The notes below the pieces were generated by a model. The model was not told the DNA's origin. It was given only the letters and a program-made list of their open reading frames with translations, and searched no databases. The translations under genes and the position numbers were made by a program. From Rhodocyclales bacterium GT-UBC (GTDB taxonomy: Bacteria > Pseudomonadota > Gammaproteobacteria > Burkholderiales > Rhodocyclaceae), in the NCBI GenBank assembly GCA_003583745.1, contig QXPY01000014.1, positions 1-64,000 on the forward strand: DNA of 64,000 bases, given 5' to 3'. Position 1 is the first letter of the stretch. Each line of letters starts with the position of its first letter. Positions 9,121 through 18,347 of this stretch are shown piece by piece.

Positions 9121-12100
9121 CTAGGCCGCGTTGCGTTGTCGCGACAGCCACTTGAGCAGCGTTGCGTATAGCATTTCCGGATCGACCGGCTTGCCGATGT
9201 GGTCGTTCATGCCGGCCTCCAGGCAACGTAGGCGGTCCTCGTCAAATGCATTGGCGGTGAGGGCGATGATTGGTACCGTGCGGCCTTCCGGCAGTTCCCG
9301 AATGGCCTGGCTGGCGTCGGTGCCGTTCATGACCGGCATTTGCATATCCATCAGGATCAGATCGTAGGCCTGGTGGCGTACGCAGTCGATGGCCATTTGA
9401 CCGTTGCTAGCCAAGTCGACCTGCAGGCCGGCGAATTCGAGCAGTTCGCGTGAAACTTCCTGATTGATCGGCTCATCTTCGACCAGCAGGATACGGGCGC
9501 CGGCGTAATCCGCCCGCAAATGGGCTTCGTTGTCCTTGCCGGGTAGGGGTATGCCGGTGCTGTCGAGGCGGTTGAGCCGGGTCAGGCGGGCCGTGAACCA
9601 GAAGGTGCTGCCCAGGCCGGGCAGGCTGTCCACACCGATCTCGCCCTGCATCAGTCCGACCAGCCGCTTGCTGATGGCGAGGCCGAGGCCGGTGCCGCCG
9701 TAGCGCCGGGTGGTCGAGCCATCGGCTTGTTCGAAGGCGGAAAAGAGTCTTGGCTGGTCCTCGAGGGCGATGCCTATCCCGCTATCTTCGACCTCCAGTT
9801 TGACCAGCAGACTGTCGTCCGTGGCCTGCGCGAGACGGGCGCGAATCGCTATCTTGCCGCGCTCGGTGAACTTGATGGCATTGCCGGCCAGGTTGATCAG
9901 GATCTGGCCGAGGCGCAGGGGATCGCCTTCCAGCGGTGTGTCGGCGAGCTCGGCGGGCAGGTCGATTTCCAGCGCCAAACCTTTCTTGCGTGCGTTTTCA
10001 CCGATCATGCTGCGCAGGTTTTCCAGCACAGAGCCCAGTCGGAAACCCGTTTTTTCCAGTTCAAGGTGACCGGCTTCGATTTTCGATATGTCGAGAATGT
10101 CGTTGATGATCGCCAGCAAGTGCCGGGATGCCCCGACCGCCTTGCGCAGTTGTTCGCGCTGCTTGTCATCTTCGCTGCGGCGCAGCGCCAGTTCGGTCAT
10201 GCCCATGATCGCATTCATCGGCGTCCGTAACTCGTGGCTCATATTGGCCAGGAAGGTGCTCTTGGCGCGATTGGCCGCTTCGGCGGCATCTTTGGCCAGC
10301 AGCAGGTCGATGGTACGTTCTTCGACCATGTTTTCGAGGTGCAGACGGTATTTATCCAGTTCCCGCTCGTTGCGCTTGCGTTCGCTGATGTCGCGCGTGA
10401 TACCGAGAATCTTCTCAGGTTGACCCTGGCTGTCGAGGAGAATCGTGGTGACGATTTCGGTTGTGATGATGCGCCCGTCCTTGCACGGCTGCTCGACTTC
10501 CATGGTCGAGAAGCGGCCGGTTGGGTCGCCGCGGGCGATATTGGCCAGGCTCGCATTGAGCGCGGCGCTTGCCTTGGCCAGCGATTCCGGGGTGAGAACG
10601 GATTCGAGCGGCTGCCGCATGACTTCCTCGGCCGTCCAGCCGCGCAGTTTTTGAATCGACGGGCTGATGTAGGTGAAGTGCTTGCCGGGCAGCTCCATCA
10701 ACCAGATGACATCGCTGCTGTTATCGGCAATCAGGCGGTAGCGTTCGTCGCTTTGGCGTAGGGCTTCTTCGGTGCGGGCACGCTCGACGGCGATCTTGGC
10801 CAAATTGGCGTAGTCCTCGATCAGGGAAATTTCGTCTGCGGACGGGATGCGTGGTTCACGATGATAAATGGCGAAAGTGCCAAGCACTTGCCCGGTCCGG
10901 CTCTTGAAGGGTTGCGACCAGCTGGATTGCACGCCGGCCAGCCTGGCCAGTTCGAGGAAAGGCGCCCACAAGGGGCTTTGCGCGATATCGGCGACGATGA
11001 TGCGGCTGCCGCGGAAGGCCGCCGTGCCGCAGGAACCGACACCTTCGCCGATTTCGACGCCGTCGATGGCGGCGTTGTACGCTGCCGGCAGACTGGGGGC
11101 TGCACCGTGGCGCAAGCGCTTGCCGTCTGTGTCGAGCAGCAGGATCGAGCAACGCATGTCGGGGTGAAGCTCCTCGACGTGGCGGGCCAGTTCTTCGAAT
11201 ACCGTGGCCAGTGGCAGACCCTGGCTGATTTGCTGCAAGGTCTGGTTGTGCAGCAATAGCTCGCGGCTGCGCTGCGAAAGACTTTCTTCAGCCAGTTTGC
11301 GTCCGCCCGCCAGTTCGTTGAGTTCGTTGCGGGTTTGCTGCAGCCAGCCGAGAACGCTGTCTTTCTTGTTGTCCTCGATGCGGTCGTTGGTCGTCGAAAA
11401 ATCGCCCTGTCCCAAACGGACAATCTGGGCGTGGATCTCCTCGACCGATGCACCGAGCGTGGCGCGCAGGGCTTGATAGGTCTGCCAGAGCAAGCCGATG
11501 ACGGATAGCCCAAAAGCCGCAAACAGGTAGCGCAGCAGCGTGGCGTGCGCTTCGGCGGCATGGACTGCCGCCAGCGTTCGTTGGTCCATCAAACTGTTGA
11601 AACGGGCCAGTGGGCGCATGATGTCGGCCTTGGCTTGATGGTAGGCATCGTCGTGCAGCATGCGCGTCGCCCGTTCGCGGCTTCCCGCCTCGCCCGACTC
11701 GCTCAGGGCGAAGGCCTCTAGTTCGAGGTGTGAGAGTTGGTCGGAGTTTTTCTTGGCTTCTTCGAGCCAGCGATATTCTTCTTCGCCGAAACCGGCGGCA
11801 CGGACGAGTTCGAGCAGCGGGATGGCGCGACCGCTATCGGGGCTGGGGGGGGGATGGTCAGGCAAGACCAGGTCCCAATAAATGTTCTGGTAATTTTCCG
11901 GCCGCGGCTTCAGGCCATCGCGGATCGCCAGAATGTCGTGGTAGTGCGTCTTGTAGTCCGGGGTGCCGGTGATGACGTAGGTTCGCGCCATCCGGGTCAG
12001 GTCGTCGGAAGACTGGCGCAGTTCTTCAGACAGCAGAAGTGAGCGTTGCCGATGCTCGTTGGCGCGGTCGATTTCCTTTTCCGCCTTGGCGTAGATCGCA

Positions 12101-12180
12101 AAAGTCACGACCAGCCCCACCAGCAGGAAGACGGTCAGCGCCAGTCGTTTGGGAAATGAAGGCAGCTGGCAGTTCGGCAT
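9121..12180 (-). CDS. hybrid sensor histidine kinase with GAF, PAS and receiver domains
   Basis: The 1019-residue protein has membrane segments near residues 12-32 and 225-245 enclosing a periplasmic sensor. A HAMP-like linker follows, then a GAF domain (about 325-465), a PAS domain (about 470-600), the phosphoacceptor [11 protein letters not shown] (His near 649), the ATPase domain with [13 protein letters not shown], and a C-terminal receiver with LILMDMQMP (Asp near 945). It should autophosphorylate and relay to its own receiver. No separate HPt or response regulator lies beside it, so the output is unknown. Confidence 0.92.
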   Translation of the reverse strand: MPNCQLPSFPKRLALTVFLLVGLVVTFAIYAKAEKEIDRANEHRQRSLLLSEELRQSSDDLTRMARTYVITGTPDYKTHYHDILAIRDGLKPRPENYQNIYWDLVLPDHPPPSPDSGRAIPLLELVRAAGFGEEEYRWLEEAKKNSDQLSHLELEAFALSESGEAGSRERATRMLHDDAYHQAKADIMRPLARFNSLMDQRTLAAVHAAEAHATLLRYLFAAFGLSVIGLLWQTYQALRATLGASVEEIHAQIVRLGQGDFSTTNDRIEDNKKDSVLGWLQQTRNELNELAGGRKLAEESLSQRSRELLLHNQTLQQISQGLPLATVFEELARHVEELHPDMRCSILLLDTDGKRLRHGAAPSLPAAYNAAIDGVEIGEGVGSCGTAAFRGSRIIVADIAQSPLWAPFLELARLAGVQSSWSQPFKSRTGQVLGTFAIYHREPRIPSADEISLIEDYANLAKIAVERARTEEALRQSDERYRLIADNSSDVIWLMELPGKHFTYISPSIQKLRGWTAEEVMRQPLESVLTPESLAKASAALNASLANIARGDPTGRFSTMEVEQPCKDGRIITTEIVTTILLDSQGQPEKILGITRDISERKRNERELDKYRLHLENMVEERTIDLLLAKDAAEAANRAKSTFLANMSHELRTPMNAIMGMTELALRRSEDDKQREQLRKAVGASRHLLAIINDILDISKIEAGHLELEKTGFRLGSVLENLRSMIGENARKKGLALEIDLPAELADTPLEGDPLRLGQILINLAGNAIKFTERGKIAIRARLAQATDDSLLVKLEVEDSGIGIALEDQPRLFSAFEQADGSTTRRYGGTGLGLAISKRLVGLMQGEIGVDSLPGLGSTFWFTARLTRLNRLDSTGIPLPGKDNEAHLRADYAGARILLVEDEPINQEVSRELLEFAGLQVDLASNGQMAIDCVRHQAYDLILMDMQMPVMNGTDASQAIRELPEGRTVPIIALTANAFDEDRLRCLEAGMNDHIGKPVDPEMLYATLLKWLSRQRNAA

Positions 12181-12310
12181 GACGGACCGCGAATCCCTTT
12201 CTGGCGATGATTGACGATGGCTGGGTGCGGCTGGCGCACTGGCTTTCTCGATTATCCGCCAGCGCAGGTCGGGTTTCCAGTATCCAGCCGGGCAAATGTC
12301 TGAGGCGGCA

Positions 12311-12340
12311 AATAAAAAAGCCGCAGTTGCCTGCGGCTTT
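12311..12340 (-). terminator. intrinsic terminator after the bacterioferritin pair
   Basis: A perfect 10-bp stem (AAAGCCGCAG/CTGCGGCTTT) with a 4-nt loop is followed on the minus strand by a T-rich tail, about 20 bp past the stop at 12361. It ends the bacterioferritin operon. Confidence 0.9.
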
Positions 12341-12360
12341 CGATAACGGAAGGTCGGCGC

Positions 12361-12843
12361 TCAGCCTTCGCCCGGTTCCATGTGGGCTTGCAGGTAATTC
12401 GGCAGCGTGACGTCCTTGATCAGGGTTTGCTGCGTTTCCAGCCAGTCGATGGCTTCTTCGCAGTGTTCCAGCAACTCTTCGAGCAGATCGCGGCTGACGT
12501 AGTCCTGCAGTTCCTCGCACAGGGCAATCGATTCGACCAGCAGCGGGCGCTGGATCTCGCGTTCGTACTTGAGGTCGCCCTGCAGGCATTCGACGACATT
12601 TTCGCCGATCAGCAGCTTGCCCAGGTTTTGCAGGTTAGGCAGACCTTCGAGGAAAAGGATGCGTTCGATCAGTTCGTCGGCTTCCTTCATGACGCGGATC
12701 GACTGCTTGTACTGGTAGTCGTTGAGCTTTTCCAGGCCCCAGTTGCGGAACATGCGGGCGTGCAGGAAATACTGGTTGATCGAGGTCAGTTCGTTCTTCA
12801 GCACCTTGTTCAGGGCTTCGATGATTTTCTTTTCGCCTTTCAT
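12361..12843 (-). CDS. bfr: bacterioferritin, haem-binding subunit with degenerate ferroxidase centre
   Basis: The 160-residue protein is full length for bacterioferritin and clearly of that family ([19 protein letters not shown]). Met52, the haem ligand at the subunit interface, is present (VMKEAD). Glu18 and the Glu at the position of E94 are kept. By alignment to the E. coli protein, the other di-iron ligands are replaced: E51 by Val, H54 by Glu, E127 by Cys and H130 by Ala. It should therefore bind haem but not catalyse iron oxidation itself. It is encoded 9 bp after a second subunit with the opposite pattern, suggesting a mixed 24-mer shell. Confidence 0.9.
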   Translation of the reverse strand: MKGEKKIIEALNKVLKNELTSINQYFLHARMFRNWGLEKLNDYQYKQSIRVMKEADELIERILFLEGLPNLQNLGKLLIGENVVECLQGDLKYEREIQRPLLVESIALCEELQDYVSRDLLEELLEHCEEAIDWLETQQTLIKDVTLPNYLQAHMEPGEG

Positions 12844-12852
12844 GCTTGCTCC

Positions 12853-13338
12853 TTAAGCCGGGGTGCCGGAGCCCATCTGGCTCTGTTGGTAATTCTGCAA
12901 GCCGACCAGCTCGATCAGGCGGATCTGCTTTTCGAGATAGTAGGCATGGTCCATTTCGGTGTCTTCGAGCTGGACGCCGAGCATGTCGCGGGTTACGTAG
13001 TCTTGCGCCTTTTCACAGGCGGCCATGGCCTTTTTCAGTTCGCCGACCACCTTGTATTCGACGGCAAGGTCGGACTTGAGCATTTCCGGAACGGTCTTGC
13101 CGACCTTCAGCGCGTCGCGCTTGGCCAGGTTGGGCGTGCCTTCGAGGAAAAGGATGCGCTGGATCAGGGCACGGGCGTGCTGGCGTTCGTGATCGGACTC
13201 GTGCAGCGATTTTTCGGCCAGCTGTGCAAAGCCCATGTCGGCATACATCTCGCCGTGGATCAGGTATTGGTCGACAGCGGTCAGTTCGCCGGCCAGCAGG
13301 CCGTTGAGGATGTCGATGATTTTCTTGTCGCCTTTCAT
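12853..13338 (-). CDS. bfr: bacterioferritin, ferroxidase subunit lacking the haem methionine
   Basis: The 161-residue subunit keeps the full ferroxidase set by alignment: Glu18, Tyr25, Glu51, His54 (HERQHAR), the E94 equivalent in DLAVEY, and Glu127/His130 in EMDH. The haem ligand Met52 is Arg. It should oxidise and mineralise iron but not bind haem, complementing the downstream subunit. It is the first gene of the two-gene operon. A GCCAGCC-rich leader and a Fur-box-like sequence lie upstream. The paired design resembles two-subunit bacterioferritins described in other proteobacteria. Confidence 0.92.
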   Translation of the reverse strand: MKGDKKIIDILNGLLAGELTAVDQYLIHGEMYADMGFAQLAEKSLHESDHERQHARALIQRILFLEGTPNLAKRDALKVGKTVPEMLKSDLAVEYKVVGELKKAMAACEKAQDYVTRDMLGVQLEDTEMDHAYYLEKQIRLIELVGLQNYQQSQMGSGTPA

Positions 13339-13368
13339 AGCGTTCTCCGAAGTATTGGTTGATCAGCA

Positions 13369-13394
13369 GGCTGGCTGGCGGCAGGAGCTGGCTT
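13369..13394 (-). repeat. GCCAGCC-rich leader element, copy 1 (bacterioferritin)
   Basis: Read on the minus strand the leader contains AGCCAGC followed by GCCGCCAGCCAGCC, ending about 30 nt before the start at 13338. Related elements precede four other genes of the iron island. Function unknown. Confidence 0.4.
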
Positions 13395-13470
13395 ACCCGT
13401 GCCGTATTCTAAAGGTGCAACTGCGGAGTTTGAGCGTGGTGCGAGTAAAAAGTTCTTTAATTTCAACTAA

Positions 13471-13734
13471 TTACGAACCATTCTCATTATCTTTCTTTTC
13501 TACCCAGATGTAGCGAGCCACGGCATGTTCCAGTGCCAGCTCTACCTCGTCGGCCAGGATGACCGTCATTGGCCGTTGCTGCAGTACGGTCAGCGGGCGG
13601 TTTTCGGCCAGGCCGTAGGCGGTGAGTTGTTCGCGCTGCAGGACGTCGATCTCGTTGCCCAGGGCGGCCAGGCGAACTTCGCTGCCGGCGGGAATGAAGG
13701 CGAGGGGCAGGCGGGCTTCGTGTTTCGGACTCAT
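13471..13734 (-). CDS. feoA: ferrous iron transport protein A
   Basis: This 87-residue SH3-like protein (PAGSEVRLAALGNE, then LAENRPLTVLQQ) matches FeoA, the small cytoplasmic partner of FeoB. The start is the ATG at 13734, two bases after the feoB stop, so the pair is tightly coupled with feoB first, the reverse of the E. coli order. A longer overlapping frame through feoB is a shadow. Its role is accessory to Fe(II) import, with the exact mechanism unsettled in the literature. Confidence 0.88.
   Translation of the reverse strand: MSPKHEARLPLAFIPAGSEVRLAALGNEIDVLQREQLTAYGLAENRPLTVLQQRPMTVILADEVELALEHAVARYIWVEKKDNENGS
13473..13491 (-). promoter_or_regulatory. Fur-box-like sequence at the feoA end, upstream of the bacterioferritin operon
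   Basis: On the minus strand GATAATGAGAATGGTTCGT matches the first part of the GATAATGATAATCATTATC consensus well and the second part poorly. It overlaps the last feoA codons and lies about 135 bp upstream of the bacterioferritin start. No convincing -35/-10 pair was found beside it, so the role is tentative. Confidence 0.4.
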
Positions 13735-13736
13735 GA

Positions 13737-15680
13737 TCAGGACCAGACGGCGCGTAGCGCGATATTGAACAGGCCGCCGATAAGGAAGGCGAAGGGGACG
13801 ATCATGGCCAGCATGGCCATGGCGGTTTTGAGGCCCTGCTCCTTGACCATCATCATCAGGCTGGCAAAGCAGGGGATGAACAGCGTGATGGTGATCATGC
13901 CGACCACGGCCTGGATCGGCGACAGGCTGTGCGACATTGCGAACAGCCCGGTGGCGCCGAAGTCGCGGCGCAGGAAACCCATCACGAAGGCAGCCGAGGC
14001 TTCCGGCGGCAGGCCCAGCCAGCCGGAGACGAGCGGTTCGCCGGCGCGGATGATGCCGGGCAGGGCACCGCTCTTGTCGAGCGCGAACATGATGAAGGTG
14101 CCGAGCAGGAAAAGCGGGATGACTTCGATCAGGTACCACTTGAGCCGGCCGCCGGTCTTCTTCAGCACGTTGCCGAGAATCGGCAGGCGCATCGGCGGCA
14201 GTTCGGTGACCAGCGGAATGCGCCGGCCGGGAATCAGCTTGGCGGCGAGGAAGCCGGCCAGCAACAGGACGCCGACCATGGCCAGGGCCCAGACCAGCAC
14301 GGCAGTGAAGGAGACGCCACCGAGCATGCCGAGGACGACGCCGAGCTGCGCCGAACAGGGAATGGCCAAGGCGAGCAGGAAGGTGGTGATCAATCGTTCG
14401 CGCGGGCTGTGCAGGATGCGTGTGGTCAGCGTCGCCATGGTGACGCAGCCGAGACCGAGCACCATCGGCAGCACGGCGCGGCCGTTGAGGCCGATCATGG
14501 AAAAAAGACGGTTGGCGATGACGGTCAGGCGAGGCAGATAACCGGAATCCTCCAGTACGCCGAATGCCAGGAAGAAGGTGCTGACGATAGGCAGGATCAG
14601 GGCGAGCGCGTAAGTCATGCCCATCGTCCATAAACCGTACTGGCCGACCAGCATTTCGGAAAGCCAGGGCAGGCCGATCATGCTGTCGACAAAATCGGTG
14701 AAGGCCGGATTGAGGATGCCTTCGAACAGGTCCTTCTCCATCAGCCCGACCAGCGTCGTTGCGCCAAAGACGCCGACGAATTGATAGACGGCGTAGAGCA
14801 CGCCAAGCAGGATGGGGATGCCCCAGACCGGATGCACGACATACTGGCCGATCCGTTGCGACAGCAGCGGGCTGCTCTTCACCGCGCGCTGGATGACGCT
14901 GGCGGCCAGGGCATCGGCAGCTTCGGTGCGTTCGCGGGCGAGCAGGGTCGGCAAATCGCCTTCGGCGCGCCCGATGGCCGCCTGGCGCAATTGTTCGAGA
15001 TCGGCGAACTGCGCCCCGGCGGTCGCTTCGAGCCAGTGCGCCACTTCCGAGTCGCCGCCGAGATAAAGAATGGCCAGGCCGCGTGCCGCTAGCCGGGGAT
15101 GCGGCGCCAGGCGAGCAATGCTGTCGGCAACGCTGGCGATGTCGGCTTCGATGTCCAGGTCGTAGCGCAGCATGGCTTCCGGGCGCCGGGCTTCGTTCAG
15201 GCTGCCGGTCAGTTCGCCGATACCCTCGCCGCCGGTGGCGACCGTGGCCAGGACCGGAATGCCGAGTTCTTCAGCAAGCGCCGGGATGTCGACGGTGACG
15301 CCGCGGGCGGCGGCCTCGTCGTGCATGTTGAGGGCGAGCACCATCGGCACGCCGAGTTCGGCCAGCAAGGCGGTCAGAGTCAGGGTCCGGCGCAGGTTCT
15401 TGGCATCGCCAACCTGCACGAAGCTGCGCGAATTTTCGTTGAGCAGGGCGCGCATGGTCGCCCGTTCGTCGTCGCTGCGAGAAGGCAGGGCGAGCACGCC
15501 CGGGGTGTCGAGCAGGGCAGCTTCGCGGTCGAAACGGGCGCTGGCACGCGTCACCTCGACGGTGGTTCCGGGGTAGTTCGAAACGTTGACGTAGGCGCCG
15601 GTCAGGCGGTGAAAGAGGACCGATTTTCCGACATTCGGATGGCCGATCAGGAGAATTGCGTTGGCTGCTGGCTGCGTCAT
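13737..15680 (-). CDS. feoB: ferrous iron transporter FeoB
   Basis: The 647-residue protein has an N-terminal G domain with GHPNVGKS (G1), NVSNYPGTT (G2), DTPG (G3) and NMHD (G4), a helical linker, and a membrane domain with two Gate-like repeats (VLGLGCVTMATLTTRIL and FVMGFLRRDFG). It imports Fe(II) through the inner membrane. It is somewhat shorter than the E. coli protein. The polyferredoxin gene ends 100 bp upstream on the same strand, so feoBA may be read from the Ftr operon or from its own promoter. No clear Fur box was seen in that gap. Confidence 0.95.
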   Translation of the reverse strand: MTQPAANAILLIGHPNVGKSVLFHRLTGAYVNVSNYPGTTVEVTRASARFDREAALLDTPGVLALPSRSDDERATMRALLNENSRSFVQVGDAKNLRRTLTLTALLAELGVPMVLALNMHDEAAARGVTVDIPALAEELGIPVLATVATGGEGIGELTGSLNEARRPEAMLRYDLDIEADIASVADSIARLAPHPRLAARGLAILYLGGDSEVAHWLEATAGAQFADLEQLRQAAIGRAEGDLPTLLARERTEAADALAASVIQRAVKSSPLLSQRIGQYVVHPVWGIPILLGVLYAVYQFVGVFGATTLVGLMEKDLFEGILNPAFTDFVDSMIGLPWLSEMLVGQYGLWTMGMTYALALILPIVSTFFLAFGVLEDSGYLPRLTVIANRLFSMIGLNGRAVLPMVLGLGCVTMATLTTRILHSPRERLITTFLLALAIPCSAQLGVVLGMLGGVSFTAVLVWALAMVGVLLLAGFLAAKLIPGRRIPLVTELPPMRLPILGNVLKKTGGRLKWYLIEVIPLFLLGTFIMFALDKSGALPGIIRAGEPLVSGWLGLPPEASAAFVMGFLRRDFGATGLFAMSHSLSPIQAVVGMITITLFIPCFASLMMMVKEQGLKTAMAMLAMIVPFAFLIGGLFNIALRAVWS

Positions 15681-15780
15681 GGTCTTGCTGAGGTAAATGT
15701 TGCGTAATCGGGCGATGCCCGATCCGACCGGACTTTACGCCGGATTTTCCTTGCCGACGATGGCTTGGCGTTAATTTTCC

Positions 15781-17172
15781 TTACCAGACGAAGAAAACCA
15801 GCGTCCACATCGTTGCCATCGTTCCGACCGGCAGCAGCATCGCAGCAAAGGCGGCGAGCTTGCGCCAGTTGGCCGAGTCGGCTTGAAGGGTCAGTTTGAA
15901 GGCCAGCCACAGGCTGCCCAGGCAACCGAGGCTGAGCAGCGTGATGCGGAAATACGGCAGCCAGGTCAACGTGAGGCGTTCGGCCTTGAGATGGGTGACG
16001 GTGAGCATCGACAGGCCGAGGATGACGCTGGCTGCGGCGAGCGGCGCCAGCGCGAGGGCAAAGCGCTGCCAGCTGAGTCGCGGATGGCGCAGCAATCGCG
16101 CCGCAATGCCGGGGCCGACCAGCAACAGGCTGCCGAGCAGGAAGCCACCTCCCAGCAGGTAGCCGAGAATCAGGCCGCCATCCAGCCAGGTGAACAGGTC
16201 GCTGGCTTCCGGGTAATGCGTTAGCAGCCACCAGGGCACATCGTTGTCGAGCAGCGCAAAGTATTCGTGATCGACCAGCCATTCGGCAGCGGCCAGCTTG
16301 ATGGCGAGCAGCCAGGGGCTGAGTGTCCACTGGAAGGCGGCGGTGGCAACGCCGAGAACGCCATAGACCAGGGTCAGCGCGTCCGGCGTCTTGGCCGGGT
16401 TGTTGAAATCGAGCACTTCCGAGAAGGGCGAGCGCAGGCTCAGGCTGACCGCATCGCGCTGCCCGGCACAACGGCCGCAGCTGTGGCATTCGGAGGCGCT
16501 GGTCATGCGCCGGACATCGACCAGCGGGGCACAGTTGACCGGCTCGAAGTCGCCGGTGTGCTTGTCCCAGACATCCCGATCGACCTTGTAGTGCAGCGGG
16601 GCGATCTTGGCCAGTACGGCGAAGACGCCGGAGGCCGGGCACAGATAGCGACACCAGATGCGCTTCTCGCGGCCGTAGAGCAGGCCGATGACGATGGCGG
16701 CGATGGTGGAGCCGCCGAGGACCAACAGGGCAGCCTGCGGGTATTCATAAACGCTGACCAGCTGGCCGTAAACGGTGGTGCAAATGAAGGCGACGAAGGG
16801 CCAGCCCGACCATTTCAGCCAGCCGGGCAGCGCCTTGCCGCGGCCGTACTGGCTGATCTGTTCGGAAATGAAACCTTCCGGGCAGAACAGGCCGCACCAG
16901 ACGCGGCCCATGGTCACGGTGGCGATCATCACGCCCGGCCACCACAGGCCCCAGAAGCAGAATTGCGAGAACAGCCGCAGGTTGTCCCAGAGATGGGCGC
17001 TTTCCGGCGGCAGGGGCATGAAGGCGGGAATGATCACCATCGCGGCATAGAGCACGACGACCAGCCACTGGATGGCGATGATCGGCTTGCGGTGGCGGCG
17101 CAGGAACAGGCCGGCGGCCGCCAGGCGGCTGCGCGGCATCTGGCGGTGGAAGGTCAGGGCGTGTTCAGCCAT
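15781..17172 (-). CDS. ftrD: polyferredoxin membrane protein of the FTR1 iron system (FtrD-like)
   Basis: The 463-residue protein has N-terminal membrane helices, cysteine motifs WCGLFCPEG and WCRYLCPASG of the NapH/CcoG type, a cysteine cluster CHSCGRCAG near residue 225, then four or more C-terminal helices. It would carry electrons across the membrane to the Ftr system. Its gene overlaps the FTR1 permease gene by 8 bp. In Bordetella and Brucella, FtrABCD consists of a P19 protein, a cupredoxin, a permease and such a ferredoxin. All four are here, which supports this role. Confidence 0.85.
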   Translation of the reverse strand: MAEHALTFHRQMPRSRLAAAGLFLRRHRKPIIAIQWLVVVLYAAMVIIPAFMPLPPESAHLWDNLRLFSQFCFWGLWWPGVMIATVTMGRVWCGLFCPEGFISEQISQYGRGKALPGWLKWSGWPFVAFICTTVYGQLVSVYEYPQAALLVLGGSTIAAIVIGLLYGREKRIWCRYLCPASGVFAVLAKIAPLHYKVDRDVWDKHTGDFEPVNCAPLVDVRRMTSASECHSCGRCAGQRDAVSLSLRSPFSEVLDFNNPAKTPDALTLVYGVLGVATAAFQWTLSPWLLAIKLAAAEWLVDHEYFALLDNDVPWWLLTHYPEASDLFTWLDGGLILGYLLGGGFLLGSLLLVGPGIAARLLRHPRLSWQRFALALAPLAAASVILGLSMLTVTHLKAERLTLTWLPYFRITLLSLGCLGSLWLAFKLTLQADSANWRKLAAFAAMLLPVGTMATMWTLVFFVW

Positions 17173-17968
17173 GGCGGTTGGTCCGGTGACCGATGATGAC
17201 CAGGCCCCAGTAGCCGGCCCAGACCAGCAGGCTGCTCAGGGCCGGGCGGGCGCGATAGCCGGCGAAATCGGCGATCAGCTTGCCGCCGGTGGTGCTGTCG
17301 TCGAGCAGTAGCGAGGTGTCCCAGACCGGGTCGAGCAGCGGCGGCAGGTAACCGGCGCCGATCAGGCGATCGACCGCCGAGATGAGTAGCGCCGAAGCCA
17401 GGATGAGGAGCAGGATAGACGACAGGCGAAGCAGCAGGCCGATATTGAGCCGGGCCAGGCTCTTGGCGGCCAGCCAGGCGGTCAGGCCGGCACCGGCCAG
17501 GCCGGTTATCGAACCGACGGCGAGGGCGCTCATGTCGCCACCCTGGGCCAGTCCGTAGAGGAAGATCACCGTTTCAGCACCTTCGCGGGCGACCGCCAGC
17601 GCCGCGACGACCGCCACCCCGAGGTAGCCGGAACGTTCGGCGGCGGTGGCCAGCTCCGCATGCAGGCGGGCCTTCATCTGCCGTCCGTGCTTCTTCATCC
17701 ACAGCACCATCTGGGTAATCAGCGCCGAGGCAACGAACAGCGTGCCGGTCTGGAACAGTTCCAGTGCTTCGCCGGTCAGTTCGTCCTGCACCGTCAGCAA
17801 GGCCCAGCCGAGCAGCATGGCCAGGCCGACGCCGCTGGCCAGGCCGATGAACAGGGCATTGCGACCGCGGCCGCTATCGTCGTTGGCTTTCAGCCAGGCG
17901 TAGAGAATGCCGGCGATCAGGAAGGCTTCGAGGCTCTCCCGCCAGACTACGAAAAAGGCGTTACCCAT
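17165..17968 (-). CDS. ftrC: FTR1-family high-affinity iron permease (FtrC-like)
   Basis: The protein carries the two REXXE-type iron-passage motifs of the FTR1 family, RESLEA near residue 9 and REGAE in the middle, within seven predicted membrane segments. The start is the ATG at 17968 (MGNAFFVVWRESLEA). A longer in-frame extension to 18055 would overlap the cupredoxin gene and is not protein-like. It moves ferric iron, probably handed over from the periplasmic cupredoxin, into the cell. It is translationally coupled to the polyferredoxin gene. Confidence 0.93.
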   Translation of the reverse strand: MGNAFFVVWRESLEAFLIAGILYAWLKANDDSGRGRNALFIGLASGVGLAMLLGWALLTVQDELTGEALELFQTGTLFVASALITQMVLWMKKHGRQMKARLHAELATAAERSGYLGVAVVAALAVAREGAETVIFLYGLAQGGDMSALAVGSITGLAGAGLTAWLAAKSLARLNIGLLLRLSSILLLILASALLISAVDRLIGAGYLPPLLDPVWDTSLLLDDSTTGGKLIADFAGYRARPALSSLLVWAGYWGLVIIGHRTNRHG

Positions 17969-18005
17969 GCTGTGCTCCGTTGTGCGCGGTTGGTTTTTTA
18001 AAGGC

Positions 18006-18338
18006 TTACTTGGCGACGATCCGGCCCTGACCGGTGTCCGGGTGGAAATCGTCAAAGAATTTGTAGGTGCCCGGCTTCATCGGGAAGAAGACCAGGCTGC
18101 GGGTGACGCCGGGGGCGAGCACCAGTTCCTTTTTCAGCTCCAGACTCTCGAATTCCGTGGCCCCCGGGCCTTCGTTCTTCACCTCCAGGCGAAAGCGCGT
18201 CGCGGCCGGCACTTCGATCGTTTCGGGGAAAAAACGGCCGTCTTTCATCAGCAGCTTGAAGGTCGGCATGTCGTCGGCCAGGGCTGTCGTGGAGGCCAGC
18301 AGCAGGCCGAGGGCCACGGAAAAGAGAGTGTGTTTCAT
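18006..18338 (-). CDS. ftrB: periplasmic cupredoxin-like protein (FtrB-like)
   Basis: A signal peptide ending in TTALA is followed by a single small beta-sandwich domain of about 88 residues (cupredoxin_1 type; FFPETIEVPAATRFRLEVKN). It lacks cysteine, so it is not a type 1 blue copper site; acidic residues in EFESLELKKE and the histidine in DDFHPD are candidate metal ligands. In Ftr systems this protein is thought to oxidise Fe(II) before uptake by the permease, whose gene starts 37 bp downstream. Confidence 0.85.
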   Translation of the reverse strand: MKHTLFSVALGLLLASTTALADDMPTFKLLMKDGRFFPETIEVPAATRFRLEVKNEGPGATEFESLELKKELVLAPGVTRSLVFFPMKPGTYKFFDDFHPDTGQGRIVAK

Positions 18339-18347
18339 CAGGTTTCC

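Noticed and set aside
13735..14631. long minus-strand frame running into feoA from inside feoB
   Set aside because: Only its last 87 codons, from the ATG at 13734, encode FeoA. The rest is feoB in another frame with Arg/Pro/His-rich nonsense.
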